64,000 nt of DNA from Brevibacillus composti (GCF_016406105.1 NZ_CP066308.1:4376501-4440500); one strand, 5' to 3'; numbered from the stretch's first letter, positions 17,553-26,143 are shown. Notes: generated by a model from the sequence alone, not told the origin. Program-made: numbers and translations.

Positions 17553-18003
17553 TTGATGAGGTTGGATGACCAGAAACTGATTGCTAAAGTGACCAGAGCG
17601 GTGAACCAGTCAAGGCCGCGAAGCGTTTATATAGCCTTGACTGGTGTCCCCTTTTTCCCGACGCTATTACACCGCCCAGCAATCCCTTGCTGGGCCTGCT
17701 CACGCGGCAAGCGATGGGGTGCAGGGGACGAGTTCCCTGCTTTTCCCCCTCATGGGGGACGGAAGGGGGAGATTGCTGTGACTGTAAAAATTTCCCTCGG
17801 AAAGTCGGTCATCAATGTCCAGATCACTATGCCATTTGGCCGATATATCTCATCAACGCTATTTTGCGGTAAAAAACGTGAAGAATTGGACAATTCAGCT
17901 CATCAAATTTTTCATCTTTATTGGCTTAATCGCAGCATTTGGACGTGTTCACCGTCTAAATGAGGACATCTTGTACCATCAACCTTTGGACTGGATAGAT
18001 TAG
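17553..18003 (+). other. Hairpin-rich remnant, possibly of a mobile element
   Basis: Four hairpins follow each other: CCAGTCAAGGC/GCCTTGACTGG (17,606-17,644, 11 bp perfect), CCCAGCAA/TTGCTGGG (17,675-17,694), GCAGGG/CCCTGC (17,721-17,740) and CCCCCT/GGGGG (17,745-17,758). A GTG-started frame behind GGGGGAG (VTVKISLGKSVINVQITMP) runs for about 60 codons and then loses sense. GC content is clearly higher than in the flanks. It looks like a fragment of an integrative element or plasmid; I do not recognise which. Confidence 0.4.
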
Positions 18004-18077
18004 CATTAACACTCGAGAGCTGTCCTTGTTTTACATTTTATTGGTTTTTTATAACGTTGACCGTCCACATCATCATT

Positions 18078-18170
18078 TATGGTATTTTTCACCGTAACGG
18101 GTCGGACGGTCAATTTTTTTCTAAAAAAAAATGACGTTTAACATGTTACTCGTGAAAATCTTCTGCGTAA
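18078..18170 (+). repeat. GTAACGGGTCGGACGG repeat family, copy B
   Basis: CACCGTAACGGGTCGGACGGTCAATTTT is followed by an A-run, and then by TTTAACATGTTAC with GTGAAAATCTTCTGCGTAA. Both blocks recur in copy C, but there in swapped order. Confidence 0.6.
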
Positions 18171-18322
18171 AGAACGTTGTATGACACTTCCTGCCCTATC
18201 TTCATCTTTAACAATTACATCTTCAATACAGTACTTATTTACCTAAAACAATAATTTAATTATGCGGTTAAATTACTTCTTAAATTTTTTAACTGTTTTT
18301 CGGTTATTGGAGTATCAAAATT

Positions 18323-18351
18323 TTGTTTTCTGTATATACTTTGTATATACG
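18323..18351 (+). promoter_or_regulatory. mazEF promoter with palindromic operator
   Basis: GTATATAC-TTT-GTATATAC (18,332-18,350) is a perfect 8+8 inverted repeat. It overlaps a possible promoter, TTGTTT with 17 bases to TATACG. This is the expected place for MazE/MazEF autorepression. Confidence 0.65.
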
Positions 18352-18406
18352 TTTCCGAAGGGTTGTGTTAATATTGAATCAAGAACATAAGAAAGGCTTG
18401 ATCTAT

Positions 18407-18676
18407 ATGACAACTGCAACCGTACGTAAGTGGGGTAATAGTCTAGCCGTCCGTATTCCTCAAGAGGTCTCCGAGTTAGTAAAATTCGCGGAGGGAGTTG
18501 AGGTTGAAATGTCTGTCTCTAAAAACAAGGAGATCCTTTTGCGCCCAGCATATCCGGTCGCTGATGATCAAGAAGCCCTCCGCAAACATTTTCTATTACT
18601 TCGTTCTAGATGCAAACCGGGTATGGCTACTCATGAAGAAACTTTTGCAGAGCCTATGGGGGATGAAATTATCTAA
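18407..18676 (+). CDS. mazE: MazE-type antitoxin
   Basis: The 89-residue protein starts TATVRKWGNSLAVRIPQEV, the swapped-hairpin DNA-binding motif shared by MazE and AbrB. The acidic C-terminal half is the usual toxin-neutralising segment. The start chosen is the ATG at 18,407, with a weak AAGAAAGG site; a longer frame upstream covers the promoter palindrome and is unlikely. Its stop overlaps the mazF start (TAATG), so the two are coupled. MazE should repress the pair through the palindrome upstream. Confidence 0.88.
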   Translation: MTTATVRKWGNSLAVRIPQEVSELVKFAEGVEVEMSVSKNKEILLRPAYPVADDQEALRKHFLLLRSRCKPGMATHEETFAEPMGDEII

Positions 18677-19053
18677 TGCCGATTACAGGAAATGTGGAAC
18701 GTGGGAGCGTCATTTGGCTGAATATGCACCCTACACGAGGACATGAACAAAACGGCTGGCGCGCCGCAATTGTACTTTCAGACGGACTTATTGATCCAGA
18801 GAATTCATCATTTGCTATGATAGTTCCGGTCACCACACAAGTAAAGAATTATCCTTTCGAAGTCACAGTCCCCTCTGGGATTGATACGACCCACCCTAGA
18901 GTCCCGTTCACGGAGCTAAGCGGCGTCGTACTAACTGATCAAGCCAAATCACTCGACCTAAGTGCAAGAAATGCCGTAGTTATAGGTAATGTCGATGCTA
19001 CATCTAGCTTCTACAAGCATGTTGTTACTAATGTGCGTTCAATCCTGGCCTAA
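18676..19053 (+). CDS. mazF: MazF-type endoribonuclease toxin
   Basis: The 125-residue protein has the MazF/PemK signature GSVIWLNMHPTRGHEQNGWR near its start and VVLTDQAKSLDLSAR towards the end. These correspond to the RNA-binding cleft and the dimer interface. MazF toxins cut mRNA at short sequences when the antitoxin is degraded, for instance during phage infection. The conserved arginine of the active site (GHEQNGWRAA) is present, and no damage is visible. It is translationally coupled to mazE, and a strong terminator follows at 19,182. Confidence 0.9.
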   Translation: MPITGNVERGSVIWLNMHPTRGHEQNGWRAAIVLSDGLIDPENSSFAMIVPVTTQVKNYPFEVTVPSGIDTTHPRVPFTELSGVVLTDQAKSLDLSARNAVVIGNVDATSSFYKHVVTNVRSILA

Positions 19054-19181
19054 CTTACATCATGATGGAATGAAAGTATTTTTATCTAGGGAAATATCCG
19101 AACAATAATTTTCACTAGTTATGAACCCTTATGAATTAATATTAGTCCCTTCACTTTGGTTTGAAAAAAATCCGTTAGTAA

Positions 19182-19225
19182 ACCACAAAAAGCCATTTTA
19201 TAGATGGCTTTTTGTGGTTTCTTCT
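19182..19225 (+). terminator. Terminator downstream of mazEF
   Basis: AAACCACAAAAAGCCAT pairs with ATGGCTTTTTGTGGTTT across a short loop. The stem is 17 bp and can work in both directions. Confidence 0.85.
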
Positions 19226-19267
19226 AATTTTCAGCGCAACAGCTTTAACGACCAAATTTCTCCTCAA

Positions 19268-19350
19268 ATAATATATGACCGTTTAACATGTTACGTGTGA
19301 AAATCTTCTCCGTAACGGGTCGGACGGTCAATTTTATATGGTAAAAAACG
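19268..19350 (+). repeat. GTAACGGGTCGGACGG repeat family, copy C
   Basis: TTTAACATGTTACGTGTGAAAATCTTCT is followed by CCGTAACGGGTCGGACGGTCAATTTT. The copy lies directly against the left end of the IS21 element. Confidence 0.6.
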
Positions 19351-19550
19351 TCTAAATGTACCCTCCTTGTGTATTTGGCAAGTAGAAAATGTACCGTTTG
19401 GCAATTAAAAATGCACACTTGCCAACCAGGGTATCATCGATTCATCAGTGAATCCTTATGACGAAAACTATCACGATTAAAAACAATCAAATGCGAATAG
19501 CAAGATTTCTTCCTTTGTAATGTTTCCATTCATATGAATACCGTGCCATT

Positions 19551-19637
19551 CTAGCTGCTTGCCAGATATATCCGGCAATTCTCCCGTATCCAACTTAATT
19601 TCAAACGCTTGGCATGCTCTTCAATGAGGCTTCTCAC
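19551..19637 (-). pseudogene. istB: istB start, truncated after 28 codons
   Basis: Right after istA, a GTG overlapping its TGA stop opens RSLIEEHAKRLKLSWIRENC, the conserved N-terminus of the IstB ATP-binding transposition helper. The frame ends at TAG after 28 codons and the ATPase domain is absent. Confidence 0.75.
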
Positions 19638-21093
19638 CGCTGCTCACCTCCTGGCATAATCATCAACCGATCATAATGAGAGAGGCCTCTGCTTGAATTT
19701 CTAGTTGATGGCACTGAAGGCGGAAGCGACAGTGTTTCTCGAATGCCTCGTCCATTCACAAGCTGATAATAGACGTGCTTGATGGATTCCGTGGTAGGAT
19801 GTCCATGTTCGGATGCAATCCGTAGGGCTTGTAGAGATATGTCGAAATCCTGTTCCTTTAATATGACGGATAAAAGTTGGAGAGCATTCCGTTTCTCCTC
19901 GACTGTACATTCACCGAAAAAGGCTTTCCATTCCTCCGGCAATTGATCGTAGAATGAGCTGTATTTCAAAGCGGTTGGCCTCTTTGCCATCAAGGTCAGA
20001 TAAGGTTGCCAGTCCATCGACTTCTTTGTCTCCCCATATAATCTGGGGTGGCGTACGATCACTTCATTTTCCTCGTTCAGAAGCGAGATCGTATCAAATG
20101 AGATCTTCGCCAAGACCGCTTGTCCCGCAAAGCGTGGCGAAGTGGAATATTGCTTTTGGTCAATACGGACGATTCCGTATTTATCCGCTTTGACCTGCTC
20201 GAACCGAACGCATTCGTACGCTTTACCGGGCAACCGTTTCGATAACCTGTCACCTGCGGTGAAGAAAGTGCTGCCAAACGGGGAACGGCAAGTAACAGAG
20301 GAATTCGCTCGTTTTGTTGCCCATTATGGCTTCCAAATATGAATTCTGCAATCCGGGAAGCGGAAACGAGAAAGGGCACGTGGAAGCGATGGTCAAATAC
20401 ATACGAAACAACTATCTGTTGCCGGAAATCCACTATGACGACCTGTCGGTCTTGAATGAGAAGACCCTGAATTGGAGCCTGGGGGATCGGAAACGTTGCC
20501 ACTATGAAAAGGATACCCTGATTGCCGAACTATATTTGGAAGACAAGGAGCGCTTCCTCCAACTCTTGTAGAAAACACTCCCGGTTTTGGGAAGGGAACA
20601 CTTGAAACAGGAATGAATTGCTGTAAGGGAATGAGAGGACGAGGAAGGGCAAGATGATCTCTTTTCCCCTGTGCTTAAAAGGAGCTTCCCCAAAATCTAC
20701 CTGTGCTGTGCCGGTCTTCGCCTCTAACGGTAAGGCAGTGTCATTGCTCTCGTCCAATAAGGCGGCTTTCCTTTTCGCCACATAGGCACGAATCGTACGG
20801 TCAGAGCCTTGGAATCCATGTTCCGAAACGAGAAGAGTATAGATTCGCTTTGCGGTTCTTCTGAACTTCTTTTTCTTCCCCATATCTTCAAGTAGCCATT
20901 GATCAACGATTGGTTTAACCGGATCCATTACATTGGCTTTCCTTGTCTGTACAGACTTCACCTCCTGATTGAAATCCTCCATCTCCGAATACTTCTTGAT
21001 TGTCCTGCGATCCATATTCATCTGTCTTGCAACAGAAGAGTAGGAGCGACCTTTTGTGTTTGTTTCATGTCTGATATAATTGACTTCAGCCAT
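19634..21093 (-). pseudogene. istA: istA transposase, broken by an internal inversion
   Basis: The N-terminal third (21,093 down to about 20,545) encodes the HTH (GRSYSSVARQMNMDRRTIKKY) and the first catalytic Asp region (AKTGTAQVDFGEAPF) of an IS21 transposase. The C-terminal part (20,231 down to 19,634) resumes with LPGKAYECVRFEQVKADKYG. The middle, with the second catalytic Asp and the Glu, lies on the opposite strand at 20,232-20,571. On the minus strand the frame therefore reads nonsense there. The start is ATG at 21,093. The product cannot be active. Confidence 0.85.
20232..20571 (+). pseudogene. istA: Inverted middle segment of istA
   Basis: Read on the plus strand, this 340-base segment encodes RFDNLSPAVKKVLPNGERQV, then HYGFQ, and after a one-base insertion near 20,337 EFCNPGSGNEKGHVEAMVKY to DKERFLQL. 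These are the conserved IS21 blocks D-N and E-K-G that should join the two minus-strand halves. The breakpoints sit near a short inverted match, GAGGAAGCG/CGCTTCCTC, at 20,549-20,560. The segment shows a local inversion followed by a frameshift. Confidence 0.85.
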
Positions 21094-21215
21094 TGCTAAC
21101 ATCTCCTATATACCTCCCATGAACGTTATGCCCAACGGGGAGTGTATGTTTTTTAATAGATGTTGGCAAGTGGCTCTTTTTAATATGATCATAAATTAGC
21201 TGCCATTTAGTACAT

Positions 21216-21588
21216 TTAAATCATGCCATAAACACAGTATGAGCACTGCTCATGAAACCAGTTCTTCCAACGCAACAGGGTAGCGTCGTCAGACGCTACG
21301 GAAGATAGCGTATCCGGTTCTGAAATCACTTGCTCGATACATGATGATTCATACCGTTTGTATGGCACGATACAATCTGGAAGCTCATGGTGAATTTTCT
21401 GGCAGTGCGAACAACGCAACCGTCGGATGAGCAGGCGGTCTTCCCCACCCTCACTCACGATCTTCCTCCTCCGGCTACCAATAACATTCATCTCTTCTCC
21501 ACAGCAAGGAGAGGGAACCACCTCTGCACATCTAACGAAAAACGCCGGGTACCTTCTCAATCAGCTCATAATTTGATACAATGATCAT
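21216..21588 (-). pseudogene. DUF6431 zinc-ribbon protein, frameshifted
   Basis: The frame beginning ATG 21,588 gives IIVSNYELIEK and then stops. A shift of one base continues as RRYPAFFVRCAEVVPSPCCG, CSHCQKIHHELPDCIVPYKRY and ISEPDTLSSVASDDATLLRWK. This is the DUF6431 family, small zinc-ribbon proteins that accompany transposases. The four cysteines are intact. The 3' end merges with the outer end of the IS21 element. Confidence 0.65.
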
Positions 21589-21600
21589 GGTGTTTTTTGG

Positions 21601-21660
21601 GGATGCCTCCCAAGAAGTGGACCTGTTACCGCAGGCCCACTTCTTGGGAGGCATCCTTTT
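21601..21660. terminator. Perfect 20-bp hairpin with T-run
   Basis: GGATGCCTCCCAAGAAGTGG pairs perfectly with its complement at 21,637-21,656 across a 16-base loop and is followed by TTTTTCCTTTTC. The other side has a matching run (TGTTTTTTGG, to be read on the plus strand before the stem), so it does not serve the minus strand well. Confidence 0.7.
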
Positions 21661-21901
21661 TCCTTTTCAATGATAAGGTCATTATATTCAGCAACGATTG
21701 GACAGGCAATTCCGTCAGCAACTGGACATTATGTTTGAGCCGCAACAATACCATGATTTCAGCTTGCCTACCTAGTTTATCAATAAATGAACTATCCAAA
21801 ACAATTTCTTTCCTAATGGTGATCGTGTGTACCATCACTTGTGGTACGGTTCACCGTATCACTTGATATGGTAAACTAAAAATTCAATATTAAATAACCA
21901 T

Positions 21902-21941
21902 GAACCGATGATACCTTGTTCCATCTAATCATCGGTTCTTT
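21902..21941. terminator. Hairpin behind dolB
   Basis: GAACCGATGAT pairs with ATCATCGGTTC (11 bp). The T-run (TTCTTTT) is on the plus-strand side, so its use as a dolB terminator on the minus strand is uncertain. Confidence 0.5.
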
Positions 21942-23080
21942 TAGATATCACTATGACATTCTATTAAGTGCTTTACTAGAATAATAGACATGGATTCTTT
22001 GATTAATTTACGTATCTGTCTAACATTGTCCATACTGGCTGCCTTAGAAAGGATTTTACTTTTCAAATCGGTCGCATCGATAAGTTTCTTCTCATGTTCT
22101 GTCAGACGTTCATACTGTGCGTTGAACTGATTATTTATAATTTTTATAATTGCTTCGTTCTTTAGTGAAGTAAATTGTATAACTGCATCAAATCTGGAAT
22201 ACAGAGGAGCACCTAAATTCCGCTTAATATCATCTTCAGATCTATAATTCGAAGTGCATATTATTATTGCCTTTTCAAGAACTACATTGTAGTTTTTATC
22301 CTCAAATACACCTTCGTCAAATAATTGGTAGAATGCACTATGAAATACTGGATGTGACTTATCGAATTCATCTAAGAGGATAATATTCGATTCTCTCTCC
22401 AGCAATTCTTTTGCAAAGCAGTTTTGAGCGTGGTTGCCACCAAATAAATAAGAAGAAAAGTCCGAACTATGAAACATTGAAAATTGTTTGCGAAACAGAG
22501 TCTCTCCTAACAGCTCACTTAAGTATTTTGCTGTTTCAGTCTTACCGACACCTGTCGGTCCATAAAACAGGAGAACAATAGGCTTCTTATTTTCAGGCTT
22601 CGTCAAAGGATAGAGTGCTCCCAAAAGTAGTTCTTTTACTCTTTCCTGACCAATAATGACTGACGAATACGTACTACTTATCTTTTTTAGGACGGCAGGA
22701 TTGATACATTCATATTGATGTCGTTGTGTGATTATCTTTGCATTTATTTTTTCAAACTGCTGCACAATGTTAAGTGGGGGATTTTGTAAATACAACTTTC
22801 CTATCTTGTATTGAGAAATAAAAGTTACAAAAGATTGAATTGCATGCTCACTAATTCCAGCATATTCTTCAGAATATGCAACCAAACATTTTATTTCTTC
22901 TTGATCTTCTTCAACAAGCTCACCTTGATCCTGTCCTTCAATTTTATGGATATGCACATACTCTTTTCTTTTGGCATCATGTTTAACCACTAATTGAGTA
23001 AGTGTTGTAATCGGTATTCTTTTTGGTAAAATCTGCTCAAAACTCACCTTTGGGCCATAGTAAACATTTATGTTCTTCAA
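21941..23080 (-). CDS. dolB: Dodola ATPase DolB (ClpB-like)
   Basis: The 379-residue protein has one ClpA/B-type AAA+ module. Walker A is GPTGVGKTETAK (about 173-184) and Walker B is NIILLDEFDKSH (about 237-248). An arginine finger region follows at LGAPLYSRFDAVIQF. The N-terminal 130 residues are not a Clp N-domain. The start overlaps the dolA stop by four bases. A DUF6414-like gene followed by a ClpB-like gene is the composition published for the two-gene anti-phage system Dodola. The mechanism is not known to me. Confidence 0.82.
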   Translation of the reverse strand: MKNINVYYGPKVSFEQILPKRIPITTLTQLVVKHDAKRKEYVHIHKIEGQDQGELVEEDQEEIKCLVAYSEEYAGISEHAIQSFVTFISQYKIGKLYLQNPPLNIVQQFEKINAKIITQRHQYECINPAVLKKISSTYSSVIIGQERVKELLLGALYPLTKPENKKPIVLLFYGPTGVGKTETAKYLSELLGETLFRKQFSMFHSSDFSSYLFGGNHAQNCFAKELLERESNIILLDEFDKSHPVFHSAFYQLFDEGVFEDKNYNVVLEKAIIICTSNYRSEDDIKRNLGAPLYSRFDAVIQFTSLKNEAIIKIINNQFNAQYERLTEHEKKLIDATDLKSKILSKAASMDNVRQIRKLIKESMSIILVKHLIECHSDI

Positions 23081-23832
23081 ACCTCGACACCCGCCAATAT
23101 GACGTCATATACTTTAAGATAAGCCGATTCCTCTGTCACTCCTTCTTCATCATTTAATATATCCGCCCCAGTTAACGTCACAGATGAATTAGAAAATTCC
23201 TCCTTCATAGATAACTTATCTTCTGGAAAAACTCCTACTTCAATAGCATGATAAGTTAATCTCATTTTCACTAAATCTGCAATTCCATAATTATTTCTAA
23301 ATGCCTGTATGTTGAATCGAAGTATACTCTTTTCAGTAGAACCTTCTGCGATTAATTCATAATATCCCCTTCCACTTTCAAGTGCTTCATCCATTCTCGA
23401 CACATTAAATGCCATACCCTCGGCTTCGAAATTTCCCTCCGCCATTATCAAATAGGGGGTCATCATTTTATAATAAGCAAAGGATTCAGGATAGGGTTTT
23501 AACTTGTAGTTCTTAAAGGTTTTAATCACCTCACTTCCCTCTGTTTGAGCTTGTACTAGATCTATATAGTCCGTTAATATCGTGTTCGTAATAGCTTTAT
23601 TTATTATTGTGTTTCCAGATCTATTTGCTCCTACATTTGTCTCCATATCAACATTAGCCCCTAAAAATGGGAGCCACTTAAATTTTGCTGCTAAACTTGC
23701 CGCCGCTTTAGCAGCCAGTTCTGTCGTTACTTCCGTAATTTTTTCCGCCTTCTGATCGACCTTGCCACCATCAATAATATGAAGAAAATCTGTCGCAGAA
23801 CCTTCGTCAAAGTAAATAACCTTTGCTATCAT
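23077..23832 (-). CDS. dolA: Dodola protein DolA (DUF6414-like)
   Basis: The start ATG 23,832 is preceded by GGGGG; a longer frame adds seven codons that contain this site. The 251-residue product opens IAKVIYFDEGSATDFLHIIDG, the usual start of DUF6414 proteins. It has an alanine-rich helix (TELAAKAAASLAAKFKW) and a possible glycine-containing hydrophobic stretch but no clear membrane segment. The C-terminal half is beta-rich. It is coupled to dolB. The assignment rests on family resemblance plus the ClpB-like partner; the length fits. Confidence 0.78.
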   Translation of the reverse strand: MIAKVIYFDEGSATDFLHIIDGGKVDQKAEKITEVTTELAAKAAASLAAKFKWLPFLGANVDMETNVGANRSGNTIINKAITNTILTDYIDLVQAQTEGSEVIKTFKNYKLKPYPESFAYYKMMTPYLIMAEGNFEAEGMAFNVSRMDEALESGRGYYELIAEGSTEKSILRFNIQAFRNNYGIADLVKMRLTYHAIEVGVFPEDKLSMKEEFSNSSVTLTGADILNDEEGVTEESAYLKVYDVILAGVEV

Positions 23833-23917
23833 AGTATAACCCCCTATCTCCATTGGTTTTTTAGAATTATGTCACCACTCCTATTACAATGAATGGCAGC
23901 ACATCTACTGATTGCAA

Positions 23918-23948
23918 GCAAAAGGGCCTAGATCCTCTCCCAGGCCCC
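23918..23948 (-). terminator. Terminator of the helicase/110-aa unit
   Basis: On the minus strand GGGCCT pairs with AGGCCC across a 12-base loop and TTTTGC follows. It separates this unit from dolAB. Confidence 0.75.
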
Positions 23949-23954
23949 TCATGC

Positions 23955-24287
23955 TTATAATTTAACCACAGCTTCAACTTGCTGAATTTGTTTGGTCAAA
24001 CTAGCTATCTCTGCTTCTCTGTCCCACATTACACTTGAACGTCCTGCTATTATCATTTCTGATTTTAACAATACCTCATCTTTGTTATACATATACCTGA
24101 ATTGCAGCGGTTCACCTGTTTCTTCATCTTTGCAGTACATATCAACGATGATCATTTGATCTCGTTTGTACAGGGAAATCTCATCATAATTTGCTTCGCT
24201 AATATTGTTCGCCAACACAAAAGGAGGAACCCCCTTATTGGCAAGAACATGTGCTAACTTCACTTTTAATTCCTGCACATTAAGCAA
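23955..24287 (-). CDS. Unrecognised 110-aa partner of the helicase
   Basis: The TTG start at 24,287 lies seven bases after AAAGGAGGG. The product is acidic, with mixed alpha/beta character: a helix (VQELKVKLAHVLANKGVPP), strands (EISLYKRDQMIIVDMYC, LQFRYMYNKDEVLL) and a C-terminal coiled-coil-like helix (EAEIASLTKQIQQVEAVV). It has no catalytic motif, signal or membrane segment. It follows the helicase gene by 32 bases and both end at the same terminator, so the two form a unit. I do not recognise the family. Confidence 0.6.
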   Translation of the reverse strand: MLNVQELKVKLAHVLANKGVPPFVLANNISEANYDEISLYKRDQMIIVDMYCKDEETGEPLQFRYMYNKDEVLLKSEMIIAGRSSVMWDREAEIASLTKQIQQVEAVVKL

Positions 24288-24319
24288 TTGTTACCCTCCT
24301 TTCGGTTAATAAACTCATT

Positions 24320-26143
24320 CTAAAGTCTTTCCGCTAAATACGCCACATATTTTTCTGCCAGTGGCCTTGCTTGCTTGAAGTCGGCGATAGACCATTGTTT
24401 TCTTGGATACCCAATTGCTTTTAGCAACTGGTCATTAATTATTTTGACGCATAGGCCGTCTAAAGCCAGATTCGTATCGCGATAGTATCCCAACTTGATA
24501 GCAATCTCTTCTGCTTTCCCTTTAGGATTTAGACCCTTTGCAGTTAATATTTCCGCAATCCCGTTTTCAATGTATGTTTTTAACTCTTGTCGCCGCTCTT
24601 TTAATTCAAGGTCAGGTCTCTTTGACTTCGCAATATCTTCAAACGTAGACCCTTCAATAAGCTTGATCATTTCGTCAGTAATCGGAATGCCCTTTGACCT
24701 TAACGCGTCTAATGCTTCTTCCGTTTTATTTCTGCTCTGACGAATAGCCTCTTCATATGCTTCCAATATGGTTTCATCGCCTATAAATGTCTTAAGTTCT
24801 TCTCTGAAGGTTCCCGACTGCCTAGCTTCCCCAACGTCAGGTTCTGAATGACCGTCACTTTCAGACCCTCCACCTTCATTTTCCTCAAATATTTTTTCCA
24901 ACCGGTCAATGATCTCTGCTTTTTGTTGTTCTTTACTGTAGTATTCCCAAAGCTCATCTAGACCAAGTGCATTGTGATATACGAGATGAGCAACGTTATC
25001 TATCGCGGGTTCCTTCGCATCCGGAATTGAGCGTAGTGCTCTTCCTGCAAATTGTGCATACGCTGATAAGCTCTTAAACGGGCGGAATATCGCAGCAACC
25101 GAGATATACGGGTGGTCATATCCTTCACCAAGCATACCTACGTTTACAATCACTTGTGTGCGATCATTGTGAAAATCAATTCTTTCCTGGTCCTGCTCTG
25201 AAGGTTCCATGTCACTGTGTACAATGGATGCGGGACATCCAACAGCTTCGTATAGCTGCTTAATCTCCCTAGCATGTTCAATGGAACAAGCTACAGCGAT
25301 AATCTTGTGAGGTACTCCTGTCGCCTCCCTCTTCTCCATCATAATTTGAAGGCTTCTTCTTACAACCGCTTCGCTGCACTGAGTCGAATACGCTACCGTT
25401 CTCTCCACCCAGTCACTGTCTTTTAATTTTAATACTTCTTCCAATGTAACTTCTTCTTCGTAACCTTGTACTTTGAAAGTCAATTGATCTGGAATGTACT
25501 CTTTTTTAACAAGCTGCTTCACATAACCTTTTATCATCGCTCGACTTAGCGGATATGAGTAAACGTCCTCAGCATAGATTTCCTTCTTATCCGATCTAAA
25601 AGGAGTGCCAGTTATTTTAACGATTTTTGCCGAATTGAAGTACTCTTCCATCTCTACCCATGATGCTGCTGGAGAATGATGTGCCTCGTCGATAATAATC
25701 ATATCGAAGAAATCCCGCGGCACCTTCTGCAACAATGAACTTGCATTGTGGGACTGAAGTCGATGAATATTGGTAATCACAATTTTTGCTTGTTCCAGCG
25801 TTCGAGGATCACCTTCGTATTCAATAACTTCAGGTAAATTCGATGGAACATTAATGACCTTACGATTCCACCAAAAATTATGTTCATATCTTGGGTCAAG
25901 ACTATCAGTAACAGTATTGCGGATTGTCCGATTTGGAGTAACGATTAGCACCCTTTTTTGTGCTATGCCGTATGGCAGGATGGCCATTAAACCCGTTTTA
26001 CCAACTCCTGTTGGTAGGGTAACTAACGCCGGCTTGTGATCTGGTGATTCAAAATATTCCTTCACTCTCAAGTATCCCTGCACTTGTGGCTCTCGTAGAT
26101 TAGGATTTCCCTCAATATGAGCAAATGTATTTTGGAAGTACAT
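24320..26143 (-). CDS. DEAD/DEAH-box helicase (type III Res/UvrB-like)
   Basis: The 607-residue protein shows motif I TLPTGVGKTGLMA (about residues 42-54), motif II DEAH (about 147), motif III KITGTPFR, and a second RecA domain ending at FAGRALRS (motif VI). This is the ResIII superfamily 2 core. The last ~200 residues are helical and carry no recognisable nuclease. The start is ATG 26,143 behind GGAGGGGGGG. It sits after the terminator of the type III R-M operon and is co-transcribed with a 110-aa gene. A role in defence is inferred from position only. Confidence 0.8.
   Translation of the reverse strand: MYFQNTFAHIEGNPNLREPQVQGYLRVKEYFESPDHKPALVTLPTGVGKTGLMAILPYGIAQKRVLIVTPNRTIRNTVTDSLDPRYEHNFWWNRKVINVPSNLPEVIEYEGDPRTLEQAKIVITNIHRLQSHNASSLLQKVPRDFFDMIIIDEAHHSPAASWVEMEEYFNSAKIVKITGTPFRSDKKEIYAEDVYSYPLSRAMIKGYVKQLVKKEYIPDQLTFKVQGYEEEVTLEEVLKLKDSDWVERTVAYSTQCSEAVVRRSLQIMMEKREATGVPHKIIAVACSIEHAREIKQLYEAVGCPASIVHSDMEPSEQDQERIDFHNDRTQVIVNVGMLGEGYDHPYISVAAIFRPFKSLSAYAQFAGRALRSIPDAKEPAIDNVAHLVYHNALGLDELWEYYSKEQQKAEIIDRLEKIFEENEGGGSESDGHSEPDVGEARQSGTFREELKTFIGDETILEAYEEAIRQSRNKTEEALDALRSKGIPITDEMIKLIEGSTFEDIAKSKRPDLELKERRQELKTYIENGIAEILTAKGLNPKGKAEEIAIKLGYYRDTNLALDGLCVKIINDQLLKAIGYPRKQWSIADFKQARPLAEKYVAYLAERL

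Larger units (their letters stand above)
19353..21218 (-). mobile_element. Degenerate IS21-family insertion sequence
   Basis: The element contains a broken istA and the first codons of istB. Its ends carry the multiple short repeats typical of IS21: AAATGTACC occurs at 19,354 and 19,388, TTGGCAA at 19,374 and 19,401, CTTGCCAAC at 19,420. Inverted counterparts (TTGGCAAG, GCCATTTAGTACATTTA) lie at 21,163-21,218. No clear target duplication was found. The right end abuts the 3' end of a DUF6431 remnant. Confidence 0.75.

Noticed and set aside
21626-21838. 70-codon minus-strand frame behind the 20-bp hairpin
   Set aside because: No ribosome site, its C-terminus is encoded by half of the hairpin, and no family is recognised.
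21841-21875. ACCGTATCA near 21,855 as a possible attachment-site copy of the rlmH end
   Set aside because: Only nine bases match; this is expected by chance in a window of this size.
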